The position numbers and the translations under genes are program-made. From Gammaproteobacteria bacterium (GTDB taxonomy: Bacteria > Pseudomonadota > Gammaproteobacteria > Acidiferrobacterales > SZUA-150): a DNA stretch of 64,000 bases. Shown here one piece after another: positions 7,959-17,441 of the stretch (the stretch's first letter is position 1; every line of letters starts with the position of its first letter). Location: NCBI GenBank assembly GCA_029880545.1, contig JAOUOD010000001.1, forward strand, positions 372,001 through 436,000. Direction: 5' to 3'. The notes under the pieces are model-generated. The model searched no databases. It worked only from the letters and a program-made list of their open reading frames with translations, and was not told where the DNA came from.

Positions 7959-9637
7959 TACTGCCCGAACAGGCGTTTTAATGCTTCTTTCTTCAGTCTC
8001 TTTTGCGCTTTCTTGGTGGCTTCCTTCTTTATCATCTTTGTCGCCTCCTTGCGGTCAATCATGTAACGCGGATCAGACAATGGCTTCTTGATTCGTAGCG
8101 GTATGCCGCTGCCGACTGGTTTGTCGTCACGCATGCCAACAACGTTCAATGCGATATTGATGTCGTCATATCCAGGGCTGATGGTGCCGGAACCGGTAAT
8201 GCGTGAATCCTTGCGAGCGATGAGCAGGTCATTGGTGGTGCCGATGCCCTTGTTGAACTGCAGCGAGCCGCTGACGGTGTCATAAACAGCCTTGGCCTTG
8301 ACCGGCTTTTCCGATACTTCCTTGCCCTTGAGGGTGTCGTAAAGTTTTTGCAGTTTCTGGGCTGTGCCCAGAAAATCCATATCATTGAAACTGCTGTCAC
8401 CCAGGTTGAAGCTGACATTGCCATCAAGATTCTTCAGCAGCGGGTCTACATCACCGCCACGGGTGTTAATGGCGAGCTTGATATCACCGTTACCCTTGAA
8501 GTGATGATAGACTTTCAGGTCGCGCAGTAACTGGCCGATGTCCACACCTTTCATTGACTGATCCAGGCGAATCACCGGATCGTTACCTCTCAGGTCTACC
8601 GACGCCGTGCCTTTCATCTGGCCATTGCTGATGCGCGTGCTGAAGGGCTTGAGTGACAGCTGGTCGTTGGCAAAGTGCACACCCGCATCGGTATCAGTAA
8701 TGTTGATGCCGGCTACGCGCACTTGCTTGACGCGAATTTTGCCGTCAATGATTGCGCCGTTGCCTTCCTGTTTGCCGGCCTTGGCCTTGACGGGTTTGCT
8801 CGCAGCCGGTTTGCCTGCCGCCGGTTGAGATGCAGCATCTGCCTGCGTGTAGCGATCCACATCCAGGGTATCAAGCTCGAGGTCAAACTGGATGCGACTG
8901 GTTTTGCCATCCTGGATGTTGATGGAGCCGGTCATGCTGCTCTGATCCAGTTTCAGGTTTAACGGCTTGATTTGGTATTGATCCGACTTGCCAAGATCTA
9001 CGGTAAACGCACCTTTGAGTGGAACGCTGTGTGCCACATCCGGGGTTGTCAGCGTGGTGTCAAAGCTCATGTGTATGGGTTTGCCGGGGGCATCGTTGTT
9101 TGCTGTAAATGTATGAAGGTCCAGTTGTCCCAGTTCCGGCTTTTCGGCCCAGTTTAAAACCCCTTTGTTTATCTTGATTTGGCGCACACCAATAAGCATC
9201 GGCTTGCCATTTTTCTCGCCGTCAGCGGCCTTGGATGTTGGTTTGGCCGTGTCTTTCGCGGATGATTCCGGGAATTTCGCTAAAATCAAGTTAATTACGG
9301 GCTGGTCGATAAGAAAGGAGTTGATAACCAGTTCACCGGAAACCAGGCGCCAGATATCAACCTGGCCGGCGAGCCGATTGATGGTCAGCCAGTCTCGTTG
9401 TTTGCCCAGGCTGCGTAGCCGAATCTTGTCAATGCGAATGGCCAGACGTGGAAAGAATTCCAGCTGGGTGTCGCCGTCAATATGCAGTTGCTGGCCGGTT
9501 TGGGCTGCCAGTTCATCGTTGAGGCGCTTTTGAATGGTTTTGGCATCAATCAGGAATACGGCTGCAGCGACCAGTACAGCCGTCAATGCAAGCAGGATGA
9601 CCAGGGAATACAGAATGCGTCGACCAGTTGATTTCAT
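7958..9637 (-). CDS. AsmA family protein (inter-membrane lipid transport / outer-membrane assembly type)
   Basis: A 559-residue protein with one N-terminal transmembrane anchor (ILYSLVILLALTAVLVAAAV), then a large periplasmic region with the AsmA pattern: LNDELAAQTGQQLHIDGD, FFPRLAIRIDKIRL and a C-terminal repeat of beta-strands (LDLRGNDPVIRLDQSMKGVD and related). AsmA-like proteins are thought to form bridge-like lipid transport grooves anchored in the inner membrane. The start at 9637 (MKSTGRR) is chosen because a longer version would extend into the tRNA-Gly gene. A low-complexity Lys/Ala/Pro linker (KPAASKPVKAKAGKQ) interrupts the middle. The end is highly basic (KKEATKKAQKRLKKEALKR). Confidence 0.88.
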   Translation of the reverse strand: MKSTGRRILYSLVILLALTAVLVAAAVFLIDAKTIQKRLNDELAAQTGQQLHIDGDTQLEFFPRLAIRIDKIRLRSLGKQRDWLTINRLAGQVDIWRLVSGELVINSFLIDQPVINLILAKFPESSAKDTAKPTSKAADGEKNGKPMLIGVRQIKINKGVLNWAEKPELGQLDLHTFTANNDAPGKPIHMSFDTTLTTPDVAHSVPLKGAFTVDLGKSDQYQIKPLNLKLDQSSMTGSINIQDGKTSRIQFDLELDTLDVDRYTQADAASQPAAGKPAASKPVKAKAGKQEGNGAIIDGKIRVKQVRVAGINITDTDAGVHFANDQLSLKPFSTRISNGQMKGTASVDLRGNDPVIRLDQSMKGVDIGQLLRDLKVYHHFKGNGDIKLAINTRGGDVDPLLKNLDGNVSFNLGDSSFNDMDFLGTAQKLQKLYDTLKGKEVSEKPVKAKAVYDTVSGSLQFNKGIGTTNDLLIARKDSRITGSGTISPGYDDINIALNVVGMRDDKPVGSGIPLRIKKPLSDPRYMIDRKEATKMIKKEATKKAQKRLKKEALKRLFGQ

Positions 9638-9657
9638 AATTGCCTTCCGATTGCTGT

Positions 9658-9731
9658 TGGAGCGGGTGATGGGAATCGAACCCACGTCTTCAGCTTGGGA
9701 AGCTGAGGTTCTGCCATTGAACAACACCCGC
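9658..9731 (-). tRNA. tRNA-Gly (anticodon CCC)
   Basis: The minus strand gives a 74-nt tRNA. The acceptor stem GCGGGTG pairs with CACCCGC, followed by discriminator T and an encoded CCA. The D arm is GTTCAATGGCAGAAC, and the anticodon loop TTCCCAA, closed by TCAGC/GCTGA, gives anticodon CCC. The T loop is GTTCGATTC. It lies directly upstream of the AsmA-like gene on the same strand. Confidence 0.96.
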
Positions 9732-9757
9732 GATGAAAACAATGATAGCGTGCCGGT

Positions 9758-10795
9758 ATGGGTGGCGCTAGCACAGCGATGAGCAGGAGCATGACGGATT
9801 CAACCCTGCTGACACTCGAAGAGCAACTCCAGGCGTTGGCAAGATTATCGGGCCAACACCGGGAGGTGCCCTTGATTCGCAGTTTGCTGGAGATCCTGGG
9901 TTTGCTGGCGCCGGTCAGCGGCGTCAAGTACTACCAGCTCGCCAATGCGCTGGGTGATCATGAATTTGGTCGCCACAATGTTGCCAGTGCCTGGGTGTAC
10001 GATGCGCTTGATCCTCCCACCATGGGCCAGCCGCTCAAATCCTTGCCGTCCCTGTCAGAGGCAACGGTCAGCGGCGAACGCCGACAGATGCGTTCGTCCG
10101 GTGGCCACAGTCTGGACGTGATCCCGGTGCGTGGCAGTCGCTATATCGTTGGCCTGCTTGTTCTGGACTGGCGTGAAGTCGACCCGTCCATGCATAACTT
10201 TGTTCATTCATTGATCATGCTGTGTGGCAATATGCTGACCCTGATCTTCAGCAAGGAACGCGAGGCCTTGACCAGCCTGTATAACCGGCAATCCTTTGAG
10301 GAGCGCTTGCACGCCTTGCTCGACTACGTGGGCGCCAGCAACGAAGAGCTGAAAGTCTGTTTTGCCCTGATCGATATTGATGATTTTGCCGGTGTTAACG
10401 AAAAGCTGGGACACCTTTTGGGTGACGAGGTGCTGGTGCATGTGTCGCAGGTAATGAACCGGTCATTTCGTTTTTATGACTTGCTGTGCCGGTTTGGTGG
10501 TGGCCAGTTTGTTGCGGTCATGCGTGATACAGATATTGACGGCGCAGCTTGTGTTGTCGAACGCTTTCGCACCACGATCGAGGCCTACCATTTTCCGCAG
10601 GTGGGCAAAAAAACAGTGAGTGTTGGCCTGGTACAGGTGTGTGCCCACGAGTTAATGCCATCCATACTGGACCGGGCGCGCGCCGCTCTGTCAGCAGCAC
10701 ATGAGGCCGGCGGCAACCAGGTCGAAGTGTTTCAGCCATCCATTCGAGTAAATATTCCACAAGCAGCCGTGGGTGGTGACGTGGAGCTATTCTGA
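9758..10795 (+). CDS. GGDEF-domain protein with degenerate active site (GGGQF)
   Basis: The 345-residue protein has an N-terminal region resembling a small sensory (GAF/PAS-like) domain (about 35-165) and a C-terminal GGDEF domain (about 168-330), introduced by LTSLYNRQSFEERL. The signature that should read GG(D/E)EF is GGGQF at residues 247-251, so the two acidic residues needed for diguanylate cyclase activity are changed. The allosteric I-site RxxD is kept as RFYD at 238-241, with the usual five-residue spacing. This pattern is known for GGDEF proteins that bind c-di-GMP rather than make it. No membrane segment is seen. Starts at 9758, 9779 or 9791 are all possible, and none has an obviously better ribosome-binding site. 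Confidence 0.88.
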   Translation: MGGASTAMSRSMTDSTLLTLEEQLQALARLSGQHREVPLIRSLLEILGLLAPVSGVKYYQLANALGDHEFGRHNVASAWVYDALDPPTMGQPLKSLPSLSEATVSGERRQMRSSGGHSLDVIPVRGSRYIVGLLVLDWREVDPSMHNFVHSLIMLCGNMLTLIFSKEREALTSLYNRQSFEERLHALLDYVGASNEELKVCFALIDIDDFAGVNEKLGHLLGDEVLVHVSQVMNRSFRFYDLLCRFGGGQFVAVMRDTDIDGAACVVERFRTTIEAYHFPQVGKKTVSVGLVQVCAHELMPSILDRARAALSAAHEAGGNQVEVFQPSIRVNIPQAAVGGDVELF

Positions 10796-10882
10796 CCCGG
10801 TCCCAAATCGGGCCCTTGGCCCGGCCCCGACAATCCCCTATAGTATGGCGCTTTCCTGACTGCAGCAGCCATCCTGATCGTC

Positions 10883-11083
10883 ATGCAAATTTTCCTCAAT
10901 GGTGAGTCCTTCAACGTCGACGCGCCGCATACCGTTGCCGCGCTTATTGACCAGCTTGGCTATACGGGCAAGCGCGTGGCGGTGGAGGTGAACAAGGAGA
11001 TCGTGCCCAGGGGAGAGCATGCCGGGCATCAGTTACGGGATTCGGACAAGGTAGAAGTAGTGGCCGCAATCGGCGGAGGATAA
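10883..11083 (+). CDS. thiS: Sulfur carrier protein ThiS
   Basis: ThiS carries sulfur as a C-terminal thiocarboxylate for thiazole synthesis in thiamine biosynthesis. The 66-residue product is of normal size with a ubiquitin-like pattern ([29 protein letters not shown]) and ends in AAIGGG with the required Gly-Gly tail. It is followed after 2 bp by thiG. The 87-bp gap upstream holds a short GC hairpin (CGGGCC-CTT-GGCCCG at 10809-10823) without a T tract. I see no TPP riboswitch. Confidence 0.95.
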   Translation: MQIFLNGESFNVDAPHTVAALIDQLGYTGKRVAVEVNKEIVPRGEHAGHQLRDSDKVEVVAAIGGG

Positions 11084-11085
11084 AC

Positions 11086-11904
11086 ATGAGCGCACCAGCC
11101 AAGCCAGTAAAACAGGACACAACCGCCGGTGAAGATTCACTGGTAATCGACGGCAAATCCTACCGATCCAGGTTGCTGGTGGGAACCGGCAAATACGACA
11201 ACTTCGAGCAGGCTCGCGATGCGATCCAGGCCAGTGGCGCCCAAATTGTCACCATGGCCGTGCGTCGCACCAACCTGGGCCAGGACGACGGCCCGAACCT
11301 GCTGGACGTGATTTCGCCCAAGGATTACACCTACCTGCCCAATACGGCCGGCTGTTACAGCGCCGAGGACGCGGTGCGCACCTGCCGCCTGGCGCGGGAA
11401 CTGCTGGATGGCCACGATCTGGTGAAGCTGGAAGTACTGGGCGATGAAAAAACCCTGTACCCGGATATCGCCGAAACCATGAAAGCCGCGGAAACCCTCA
11501 TCAAGGAAGGTTTCAAAATCATGGTCTATACCAATGATGACCCGGTGGCGGCCAAACGCCTGGAAGACCTGGGCTGCGTCGCGGTCATGCCGCTGGCGGC
11601 ACCCATCGGTTCCGGTCTCGGAATTCGCAACCCCTACAACATCCTGACCATAGTCGAAAATGCCAATGTCCCTATCCTGGTGGATGCTGGTGTTGGTACC
11701 GCGTCTGACGCTGCCATCGCCATGGAACTGGGTTGTGACGGAATCCTTATGCAGACCGCCATTGCCGGAGCACAGAACCCGGTGCTGATGGCATCAGCCA
11801 TGAAAAAAGCAGTTGAAGCCGGCCGCGAGGCATATCGCGCCGGACGTATTCCGCGCAAGCGTTTCGCCACGGCCTCGTCCCCGGTCGATGGCGCATTCTT
11901 CTAG
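11086..11904 (+). CDS. thiG: Thiazole synthase ThiG
   Basis: ThiG forms the thiazole phosphate ring of thiamine from deoxyxylulose phosphate, dehydroglycine and ThiS thiocarboxylate. The TIM-barrel pattern is clear: [56 protein letters not shown] with the Schiff-base Lys region, [16 protein letters not shown], and [16 protein letters not shown] at the phosphate-binding end. The protein has an N-terminal extension of about 20 residues before the core, which is common in this group. It is in an operon with thiS and precedes trmB by 6 bp. Confidence 0.96.
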   Translation: MSAPAKPVKQDTTAGEDSLVIDGKSYRSRLLVGTGKYDNFEQARDAIQASGAQIVTMAVRRTNLGQDDGPNLLDVISPKDYTYLPNTAGCYSAEDAVRTCRLARELLDGHDLVKLEVLGDEKTLYPDIAETMKAAETLIKEGFKIMVYTNDDPVAAKRLEDLGCVAVMPLAAPIGSGLGIRNPYNILTIVENANVPILVDAGVGTASDAAIAMELGCDGILMQTAIAGAQNPVLMASAMKKAVEAGREAYRAGRIPRKRFATASSPVDGAFF

Positions 11905-11910
11905 ATTGTC

Positions 11911-12618
11911 GTGATGACTGTATCTTCCGGCGGCGAAACGGATCATCGTCGCAGTATTCGCAGTTTTGTTATTCGCGCTGGACGACTGACACGTGCCCAA
12001 CAGCGGGCACTGGATGAACTATGGCCGCGTTTTGGCGTGGAATTTGATGCCCGACCGCTGGATCTGGATGTCCTGTTTGACCGCAGTGCGCCACGGGTGC
12101 TGGAAATCGGGTTTGGTGACGGGTATTCGCTGGCAAAGATGGCGGCAGACGAGCCGGACAAGGATTTCCTCGGTATTGAGGTGCATCCACCGGGGGTCGG
12201 CAGCTTGCTGATTCAGATCGAGGAGCATGGATTACCCAATTTGCGGGTAATGAAACACGACGCCGTGGACGTGCTGGAGAAAAGCTTGCCCGCAGCCGGG
12301 TTCGACCGGGTGCAGATTTATTTTGCCGATCCCTGGCCCAAGAAAAAACATCAAAAACGTCGCATTATTCAGTCGGTATTTGTTGAGCGCCTGGTCCATG
12401 CCATGAAGCCCGGCGCCTTATTGCACCTGGCCACGGATTGGCAGGATTACGCGGAACATATGCGCGACGTGGTCAATGCGGCGGTCGGCCTGAAGAATCT
12501 TTCGCCCTCCGGGGATTTTGTTGCCAGGCCTGCATGGCGCCCACAAACCAAGTTCGAAACTCGTGGTCAGCGCCTGGGGCACGGTGTCTGGGATTTGCTT
12601 TTTGAGCGCGTCGACTAG
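11911..12618 (+). CDS. trmB: tRNA (guanine-N7-)-methyltransferase TrmB
   Basis: TrmB makes 7-methylguanosine at position 46 of tRNAs. Class I SAM-binding motif VLEIGFGDGYSLAKMA is near residue 66, followed by FLGIEVHPPGVGSLL, and the family signature FADPWPKKKHQKRR near residue 135. The C-terminus has TDWQDYAEHM and TKFETRGQRLGH, which contact the tRNA. A GTG at 11911 is immediately followed by an ATG at 11914; either may start translation. The placement right after thiG is common in gammaproteobacteria. Confidence 0.95.
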   Translation: MMTVSSGGETDHRRSIRSFVIRAGRLTRAQQRALDELWPRFGVEFDARPLDLDVLFDRSAPRVLEIGFGDGYSLAKMAADEPDKDFLGIEVHPPGVGSLLIQIEEHGLPNLRVMKHDAVDVLEKSLPAAGFDRVQIYFADPWPKKKHQKRRIIQSVFVERLVHAMKPGALLHLATDWQDYAEHMRDVVNAAVGLKNLSPSGDFVARPAWRPQTKFETRGQRLGHGVWDLLFERVD

Positions 12619-12764
12619 TCAAACCGACCGATCCGGCTATACTGAAATCAATAAAAATCCATAATTTTTGTATCAAAGTAACGTACGCGGGGGTGTCGTC
12701 CGAGCGTAAGATTTGGCGTGAGCGGGACTGCTGAAGCAGGTTTTCAGGGTTCTGCAGGCTGATT

Positions 12765-14126
12765 ATGATCTTCGCATGGGTAAATAATTTCCCGAAATCA
12801 GACGATAAACCTGAAATGAAAAAAGCGCTGTTTAACTACAATCAATCCCTGTCTCGACGATTCACGTTGGCGGCAGTATTCATGTCGGCGCCCCTGATCG
12901 TGCTCGTGGTGATGCAATTTAACGTGTTCAATGCCGCCATTGACCAGTTTAATCGTGTGATTGATCACGAGACCCATGAGAAGAGCCGCATTCGCCAGTT
13001 GCAGCGTCTGATCAACAAGGCAGTGATGGCGCCCAATGATTACCTGGTTCATGGGCGCAAGCAGGAGCGCGAGGTCTACCGGCAAGCGACAGCAGCTATA
13101 CATGATATCTTTGACGAACTCGAGACTTTTGTATCACTGCACGATCACGATTCGAAGCCGATTGATATTGCCCGAAAATACTGGATAGCAACGGATAAAA
13201 AGGCCAAGTTGATCCTGGCAGCTGACCGTCCCCTTGGCAACATCAACCTCGCCAACGAGATGGAATTGCTGGATCGGTCAGCTGAGCTGGCTGACTGGGC
13301 GCTGGATCGCATCTTTGACCAGATAACCGAGGGCGTGAAGCTGGAAATGGAGCGGGCTGAACGCCTTCAGCTCATCATGACCGGACTGATACTGGGCGGT
13401 ACCAGTCTCAGTGCTGTATTGATCCTCTGGCTCAATACAATGTTGTCGCGGGCTGTTGTAAACCCGGTGTGCTGTATTGAAAGCGCGGCGAAAAGAGTCG
13501 GAGCCGGCGATCTGGGTGTGCGGCTGAACTGGCAACGCAGCGATGAGCTGGGTGACCTGGCAAAATCCTTTGATCATATGACGCTGCAACTCAAACTGGC
13601 CTATGACAGGCTCGAAGCAGTGACACGGATGGACAGCCTGACGGGTGTTTGCAACCGTCGTGAGTTTGACCGGGTTTTGCATGCAGAGCTGAGTCGCGCT
13701 GAGCGATTTGACAAAAACCTGTGCCTGTTGATGATGGATCTCGATAATTTCAAGGAAATCAATGATCGTTACGGGCACGTTGCCGGGGACAGGGTGTTGC
13801 AACGTGTTGCTGCAGAAATTGGTGAAACCATACGGGATATTGATTCATTGGCACGCTACGGCGGCGAGGAGTTTGCCCTGATCCTGCCGGAATCAGATAT
13901 CGACGGTGCCAGCGCGTTGGCTGAACGAATACGCGAACTGGTGGAAGAGATGGGCTTCAGCACTGAGCGGGGGGAAAGTATTGCTCTGTCTGTCAGCATT
14001 GGTGTTGCCGTCTTTCCGATGCATGCCACGAGTGATGTGGACCTGGTTGTTGCGGCTGACCGGGCGCTGTATCGCGCCAAGCGCAATGGCCGCAACCGCG
14101 TGGAGTTGCCGCGGTCGGGCGATTGA
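12765..14126 (+). CDS. Membrane diguanylate cyclase (HAMP-GGDEF)
   Basis: The protein is predicted to make c-di-GMP from GTP at the inner membrane. Order: a first transmembrane segment (about residues 33-52), a helical periplasmic sensor region (about 55-200), a second transmembrane segment (LIMTGLILGGTSLSAVLIL), a HAMP linker (to about 280) and a GGDEF domain (about 285-450) with DSLTGVCNRREFD and an intact GGEEF. An I-site RxxD (RDID) sits five residues before it, so product inhibition is likely. The ATG at 12765 and one at 12816 (MKKALFNYN) are both possible starts; the second begins just before the membrane segment and may be the real one. Upstream 12619-12764 shows no gene. Confidence 0.92.
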   Translation: MIFAWVNNFPKSDDKPEMKKALFNYNQSLSRRFTLAAVFMSAPLIVLVVMQFNVFNAAIDQFNRVIDHETHEKSRIRQLQRLINKAVMAPNDYLVHGRKQEREVYRQATAAIHDIFDELETFVSLHDHDSKPIDIARKYWIATDKKAKLILAADRPLGNINLANEMELLDRSAELADWALDRIFDQITEGVKLEMERAERLQLIMTGLILGGTSLSAVLILWLNTMLSRAVVNPVCCIESAAKRVGAGDLGVRLNWQRSDELGDLAKSFDHMTLQLKLAYDRLEAVTRMDSLTGVCNRREFDRVLHAELSRAERFDKNLCLLMMDLDNFKEINDRYGHVAGDRVLQRVAAEIGETIRDIDSLARYGGEEFALILPESDIDGASALAERIRELVEEMGFSTERGESIALSVSIGVAVFPMHATSDVDLVVAADRALYRAKRNGRNRVELPRSGD

Positions 14127-14201
14127 TCGATACACTTGATTGACTTATAGTGGCGCCAACCGGGTCGCGTGTCGGCGCGATGGTTCCCGTCCTGGTCTGC
14201 C

Positions 14202-14582
14202 ATGCATTCAGGTTTTTCCACATACCAGCTGTTTATCCTCGTGAACAAACCCGTCGTGTTTGATGCCGGTGCGCTGACCGCAGTGGAGCTCGCGGCGGGA
14301 TATTACGTGTACACCGGCAGCGCCAGGCGCAATATTGTTTTGAGGCTGGCGCGGCATTTATCCGCAGACAAGAAACTGCACTGGCACATTGATTACCTGC
14401 TGGCTCGTGATGGTGTGAATATTGTTGATGCCAGATTTTACCAAACTTCAGAATGTGAATTGAATGCCATGACACAAGGTGAATTTCCGATATCAGGGTT
14501 TGGTGCCAGCGACTGCGTTGCCGGTTGCATCAGCCACTTGTGTTACCAGGGCAATGCCAGCCATTACCCGGAGGTGAAGTAA
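14202..14582 (+). CDS. DUF123 / GIY-YIG-like domain protein
   Basis: The product of about 126 residues matches the DUF123 family, a GIY-YIG-like fold also found fused to endonuclease III in some archaea. Recognisable segments are STYQLFILVNK, AGYYVYTGSARRN, RLARHLSADKKLHWHIDYLLA and a C-terminal SGFGASDC...SHLCY with cysteines in the family positions. Its biochemical role is unknown. The start at 14202 gives the normal family N-terminus; a GTG at 14169 would add 11 residues. The stop codon overlaps the uup start as TAATG, with the ribosome-binding site of uup inside this gene, so the two are translationally linked. Confidence 0.82.
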   Translation: MHSGFSTYQLFILVNKPVVFDAGALTAVELAAGYYVYTGSARRNIVLRLARHLSADKKLHWHIDYLLARDGVNIVDARFYQTSECELNAMTQGEFPISGFGASDCVAGCISHLCYQGNASHYPEVK

Positions 14583-16495
14583 TGGCGTTGATCAGTGGTG
14601 AAGGCTTGTCACTAAATTATGGCCCGCATATCGTATTTGATGCCATTAATTTTGCTATTGAGCCGGGTGAACGCATTTGTCTTGTTGGCCGCAACGGTGA
14701 AGGCAAATCAACCTTGCTGAAATTGCTGGCACATGAAATTGAACCCGATGACGGTATTGTCCGCTACCAGGATGGCATCCAGGTAACACGCCTGACCCAG
14801 GAGGTACCGGAAGCCAGTGATGAGACGGTGTTCCGTTATGTCGGCCAGGCTTTTGGCGACAAGTCTGAATTGATGCAGAAGTACCATGAGGTTGTGCATA
14901 CGGTGACGGAAACCGGTGGTGCCCAGGGGCTTGAGGAGATGGCGCGTCTCCAGGCAGAACTGGAACACGCTGATGCCTGGTCAGTTCAGCAGCGGGTGGA
15001 AGCGCTGCTGAGTCGTCTCGGTCTTGATGCCGATGCATCGATGACATCGTTGTCCGGTGGCTGGCGTCGTCGTGTGGCGCTGGCGCGTGCGCTGGCGCTG
15101 GAACCGGAAGTGTTGTTGCTCGACGAGCCCACCAACCATCTTGATATCGATGCCATTGCCTGGCTGGAATCGACCATTGAGCGCTTTAATGGCACGGTTG
15201 TATTTGTCACTCACGACCGTGCCTTTGTCGACAGGTTGGCTACCCGTATTCTCGAGCTGGATCGCGGACACCTGAACAGTTATCCCGGCAGCTATGCCGA
15301 ATACCAGCAGCGCAAGCAGAAACAGCTTGAAGATGAAGCCACGGTCAACGCCGAGTTTGACAAGAAGCTGGCCAAGGAAGAGGTGTGGATACGCCAGGGT
15401 ATAAAAGCCAGGCGTACGCGCAACGAGGGTCGTGTCAGGGCGCTGAAGAAACTTCGCGAAGAACGCCGCGAGCGGCGCGAGCGTTCAGGCAATGTCAGTA
15501 TGAAACTTGACCAGGGCGTTCGTTCCGGCGCCCGTGTTATCGAGGCCAGGAATATCAGTTTTGCCCGTGACAGCAACGCGATAGTCAGCAATTTTTCCAT
15601 CGACATTATGCGCGGTGACCGTATTGGCCTGGTCGGTGCCAATGGTTGTGGCAAGACCACGCTGATCAAGCTGTTGCTGAAGCAGCTGGCGCCGGACAGT
15701 GGCGAGGTAAATCATGGCAGCCGGTTGCAGGTGGCCTACTATGACCAGTTACGTGAACACCTGGAACCTGAAAAATCAGTCATGGACAATCTTGAGTACG
15801 GTTCCGAGTTTGTCGAGGTGGCGGGTCAGCGTCGACATGTATTGAGTTATCTTCAGGACTTCATGTTTGCACCAGACCGTGCACGATCACCGTTGAAAAA
15901 TCTTTCCGGTGGCGAGCGCAACCGGTTGTTGCTGGCGCGGCTGTTCCTGCGCCCGGCCAACTTGCTGGTGCTGGATGAACCCACCAATGATCTTGATGTC
16001 GAGACACTGGAACTGCTTGAAAGCCTGCTGATGGATTACGAGGGCACGCTGGTGGTGGTCAGTCATGACCGGCAGTTCCTGGATAATGTCGCCACCAGCC
16101 TGCTGATCTTCACCGGCAACGGCCAGGTCGAGGAGCATATTGGGGGCTACAGTGACTGGCAGCGCCACCATTCCGACCGGGTTAAGCAGCAGCGCCAGGC
16201 AAAGTCTGAAGCCAAACCGGCAACAAGCAGTAATGAGAAAGCTCAGGCTGATTCCGGCAAGACCGGCAAGCGCAAACTCAGTTACAAGGAGCAGCGCGAG
16301 CTGGAGGAACTGCCAAGGCTCATCGAGAGACTGGAGACGCGCCAGCAGGAATTAACAATGATGATGAGTGCGGCGGATTTCTACCAGGGCGACAAGCAGG
16401 CCATTGTTGAGGTTACCCAGGAAGTCAGCGAAACCGAACACAAGCTGGTCGAAGCCTATGCCCGCTGGGAAGCGCTTGAAGCCGTGGGGAGCTGA
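14582..16495 (+). CDS. uup: ABC-F ATPase Uup
   Basis: Uup is a soluble ABC-F protein that binds ribosomes and DNA branched structures; loss affects transposon excision in E. coli. Two ATPase domains are present. The first has Walker A GRNGEGKST, signature LSGGWRRRVALARAL and Walker B LLLDEPTNHLDI. The second has GANGCGKTT, LSGGERNRLLLARLF and LVLDEPTNDLDV. Between them is a charged linker rich in Arg, Lys and Glu (RVRALKKLREERRERRERS), and a C-terminal coiled coil (about 570-637) as in Uup. A strong Shine-Dalgarno GGAGGTGA precedes the start at 14582. Confidence 0.95.
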   Translation: MALISGEGLSLNYGPHIVFDAINFAIEPGERICLVGRNGEGKSTLLKLLAHEIEPDDGIVRYQDGIQVTRLTQEVPEASDETVFRYVGQAFGDKSELMQKYHEVVHTVTETGGAQGLEEMARLQAELEHADAWSVQQRVEALLSRLGLDADASMTSLSGGWRRRVALARALALEPEVLLLDEPTNHLDIDAIAWLESTIERFNGTVVFVTHDRAFVDRLATRILELDRGHLNSYPGSYAEYQQRKQKQLEDEATVNAEFDKKLAKEEVWIRQGIKARRTRNEGRVRALKKLREERRERRERSGNVSMKLDQGVRSGARVIEARNISFARDSNAIVSNFSIDIMRGDRIGLVGANGCGKTTLIKLLLKQLAPDSGEVNHGSRLQVAYYDQLREHLEPEKSVMDNLEYGSEFVEVAGQRRHVLSYLQDFMFAPDRARSPLKNLSGGERNRLLLARLFLRPANLLVLDEPTNDLDVETLELLESLLMDYEGTLVVVSHDRQFLDNVATSLLIFTGNGQVEEHIGGYSDWQRHHSDRVKQQRQAKSEAKPATSSNEKAQADSGKTGKRKLSYKEQRELEELPRLIERLETRQQELTMMMSAADFYQGDKQAIVEVTQEVSETEHKLVEAYARWEALEAVGS

Positions 16496-16496
16496 G

Positions 16497-17294
16497 ATGT
16501 CATCCTTGTATGAGCTTGCCCATGAAGCGCTTGCGCAGCGTGATATAAAAACCAAGCTAGAAGCAACGCATGAGCTGGAGCGCGCATGGCTGGCTGGCGA
16601 GCTTGACCGGACTGATGACAAGGCGTTGTTACCCTGCGATGCCGGCAGGCCGGCCAGGCCTGAGCGGGTGAACCCGACCGCGGTGCCGCGGCGCGGCCTT
16701 GGAACAGATGAAGGCCGAGCAGCATTTATTCATGCGCTGGCCCACATAGAATTCAATGCCATCAATCTTGCGCTGGATGCTGTTTACCGGTTTCGTGACC
16801 TGCCTGATGAATATTATGGCGACTGGATACGGGTGGCGCGCGAAGAGGCGGAGCACTATGTGTTGCTGCGTGGCCGACTCGTGGAACTTGGCCATGATTA
16901 TGGTGATTTCCCGGCTCATGGCGGTTTATGGGACATGGCCCGGCGTACCGCTGACGATGTGTTGATGCGCATGGCGCTGGTGCCAAGACTGCTCGAAGCG
17001 CGCGGCCTGGATGTAACGCCGGGTATGATCAAGCGCCTGGAGTCCGTTGGTGATGACAAAACTGTTGAAATACTTGAGCTGATTTATCGCGAGGAACTTG
17101 GCCATGTTGAAATCGGTACCCGCTGGTTCAACTTTGCCTGCGAACAGCGCGAGCTTGATCCGCAACAAACCTATATTTCCATTATCGAATCTCATGCGAG
17201 CGAACGGATTCGCAAACCCATTAATATTGATGCACGGCGCAAGGCCGGTTTTACCGATACAGAGCTCGCTTTCCTCGACAAAACATCTGGTTGA
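16497..17294 (+). CDS. DUF455 ferritin-like protein
   Basis: The 265-residue protein belongs to the DUF455 family of ferritin-like four-helix proteins, related in fold to the tRNA hydroxylase MiaE. The carboxylate and histidine motifs expected for a di-iron site are visible as HIEFNAINLALD, REEAEHYVLLRGRL and REELGHVEIG. The substrate is not known. The start at 16497 lies one base after the uup stop codon, so it is cotranscribed with uup. Family assignment is from these motifs. Confidence 0.85.
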   Translation: MSSLYELAHEALAQRDIKTKLEATHELERAWLAGELDRTDDKALLPCDAGRPARPERVNPTAVPRRGLGTDEGRAAFIHALAHIEFNAINLALDAVYRFRDLPDEYYGDWIRVAREEAEHYVLLRGRLVELGHDYGDFPAHGGLWDMARRTADDVLMRMALVPRLLEARGLDVTPGMIKRLESVGDDKTVEILELIYREELGHVEIGTRWFNFACEQRELDPQQTYISIIESHASERIRKPINIDARRKAGFTDTELAFLDKTSG

Positions 17295-17441
17295 TCAGGC
17301 CCGTTTCAAGTGACAGATTGTGTCACCAGTTTGCATTGTGGTAATTGCGGTTAAAGAATTGTCAATACATGATTACATAATGTTGTTTCCCCAAGCTTAT
17401 GTGTCAGAATTGATGCCTAGTCAGCAAACAGTTGCCATGGG

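Noticed and set aside
10796-10882. TPP riboswitch upstream of thiS
   Set aside because: The gap is only 87 bp and lacks the conserved CTGAGA and downstream ACC-type segments. A short GC hairpin alone is seen.
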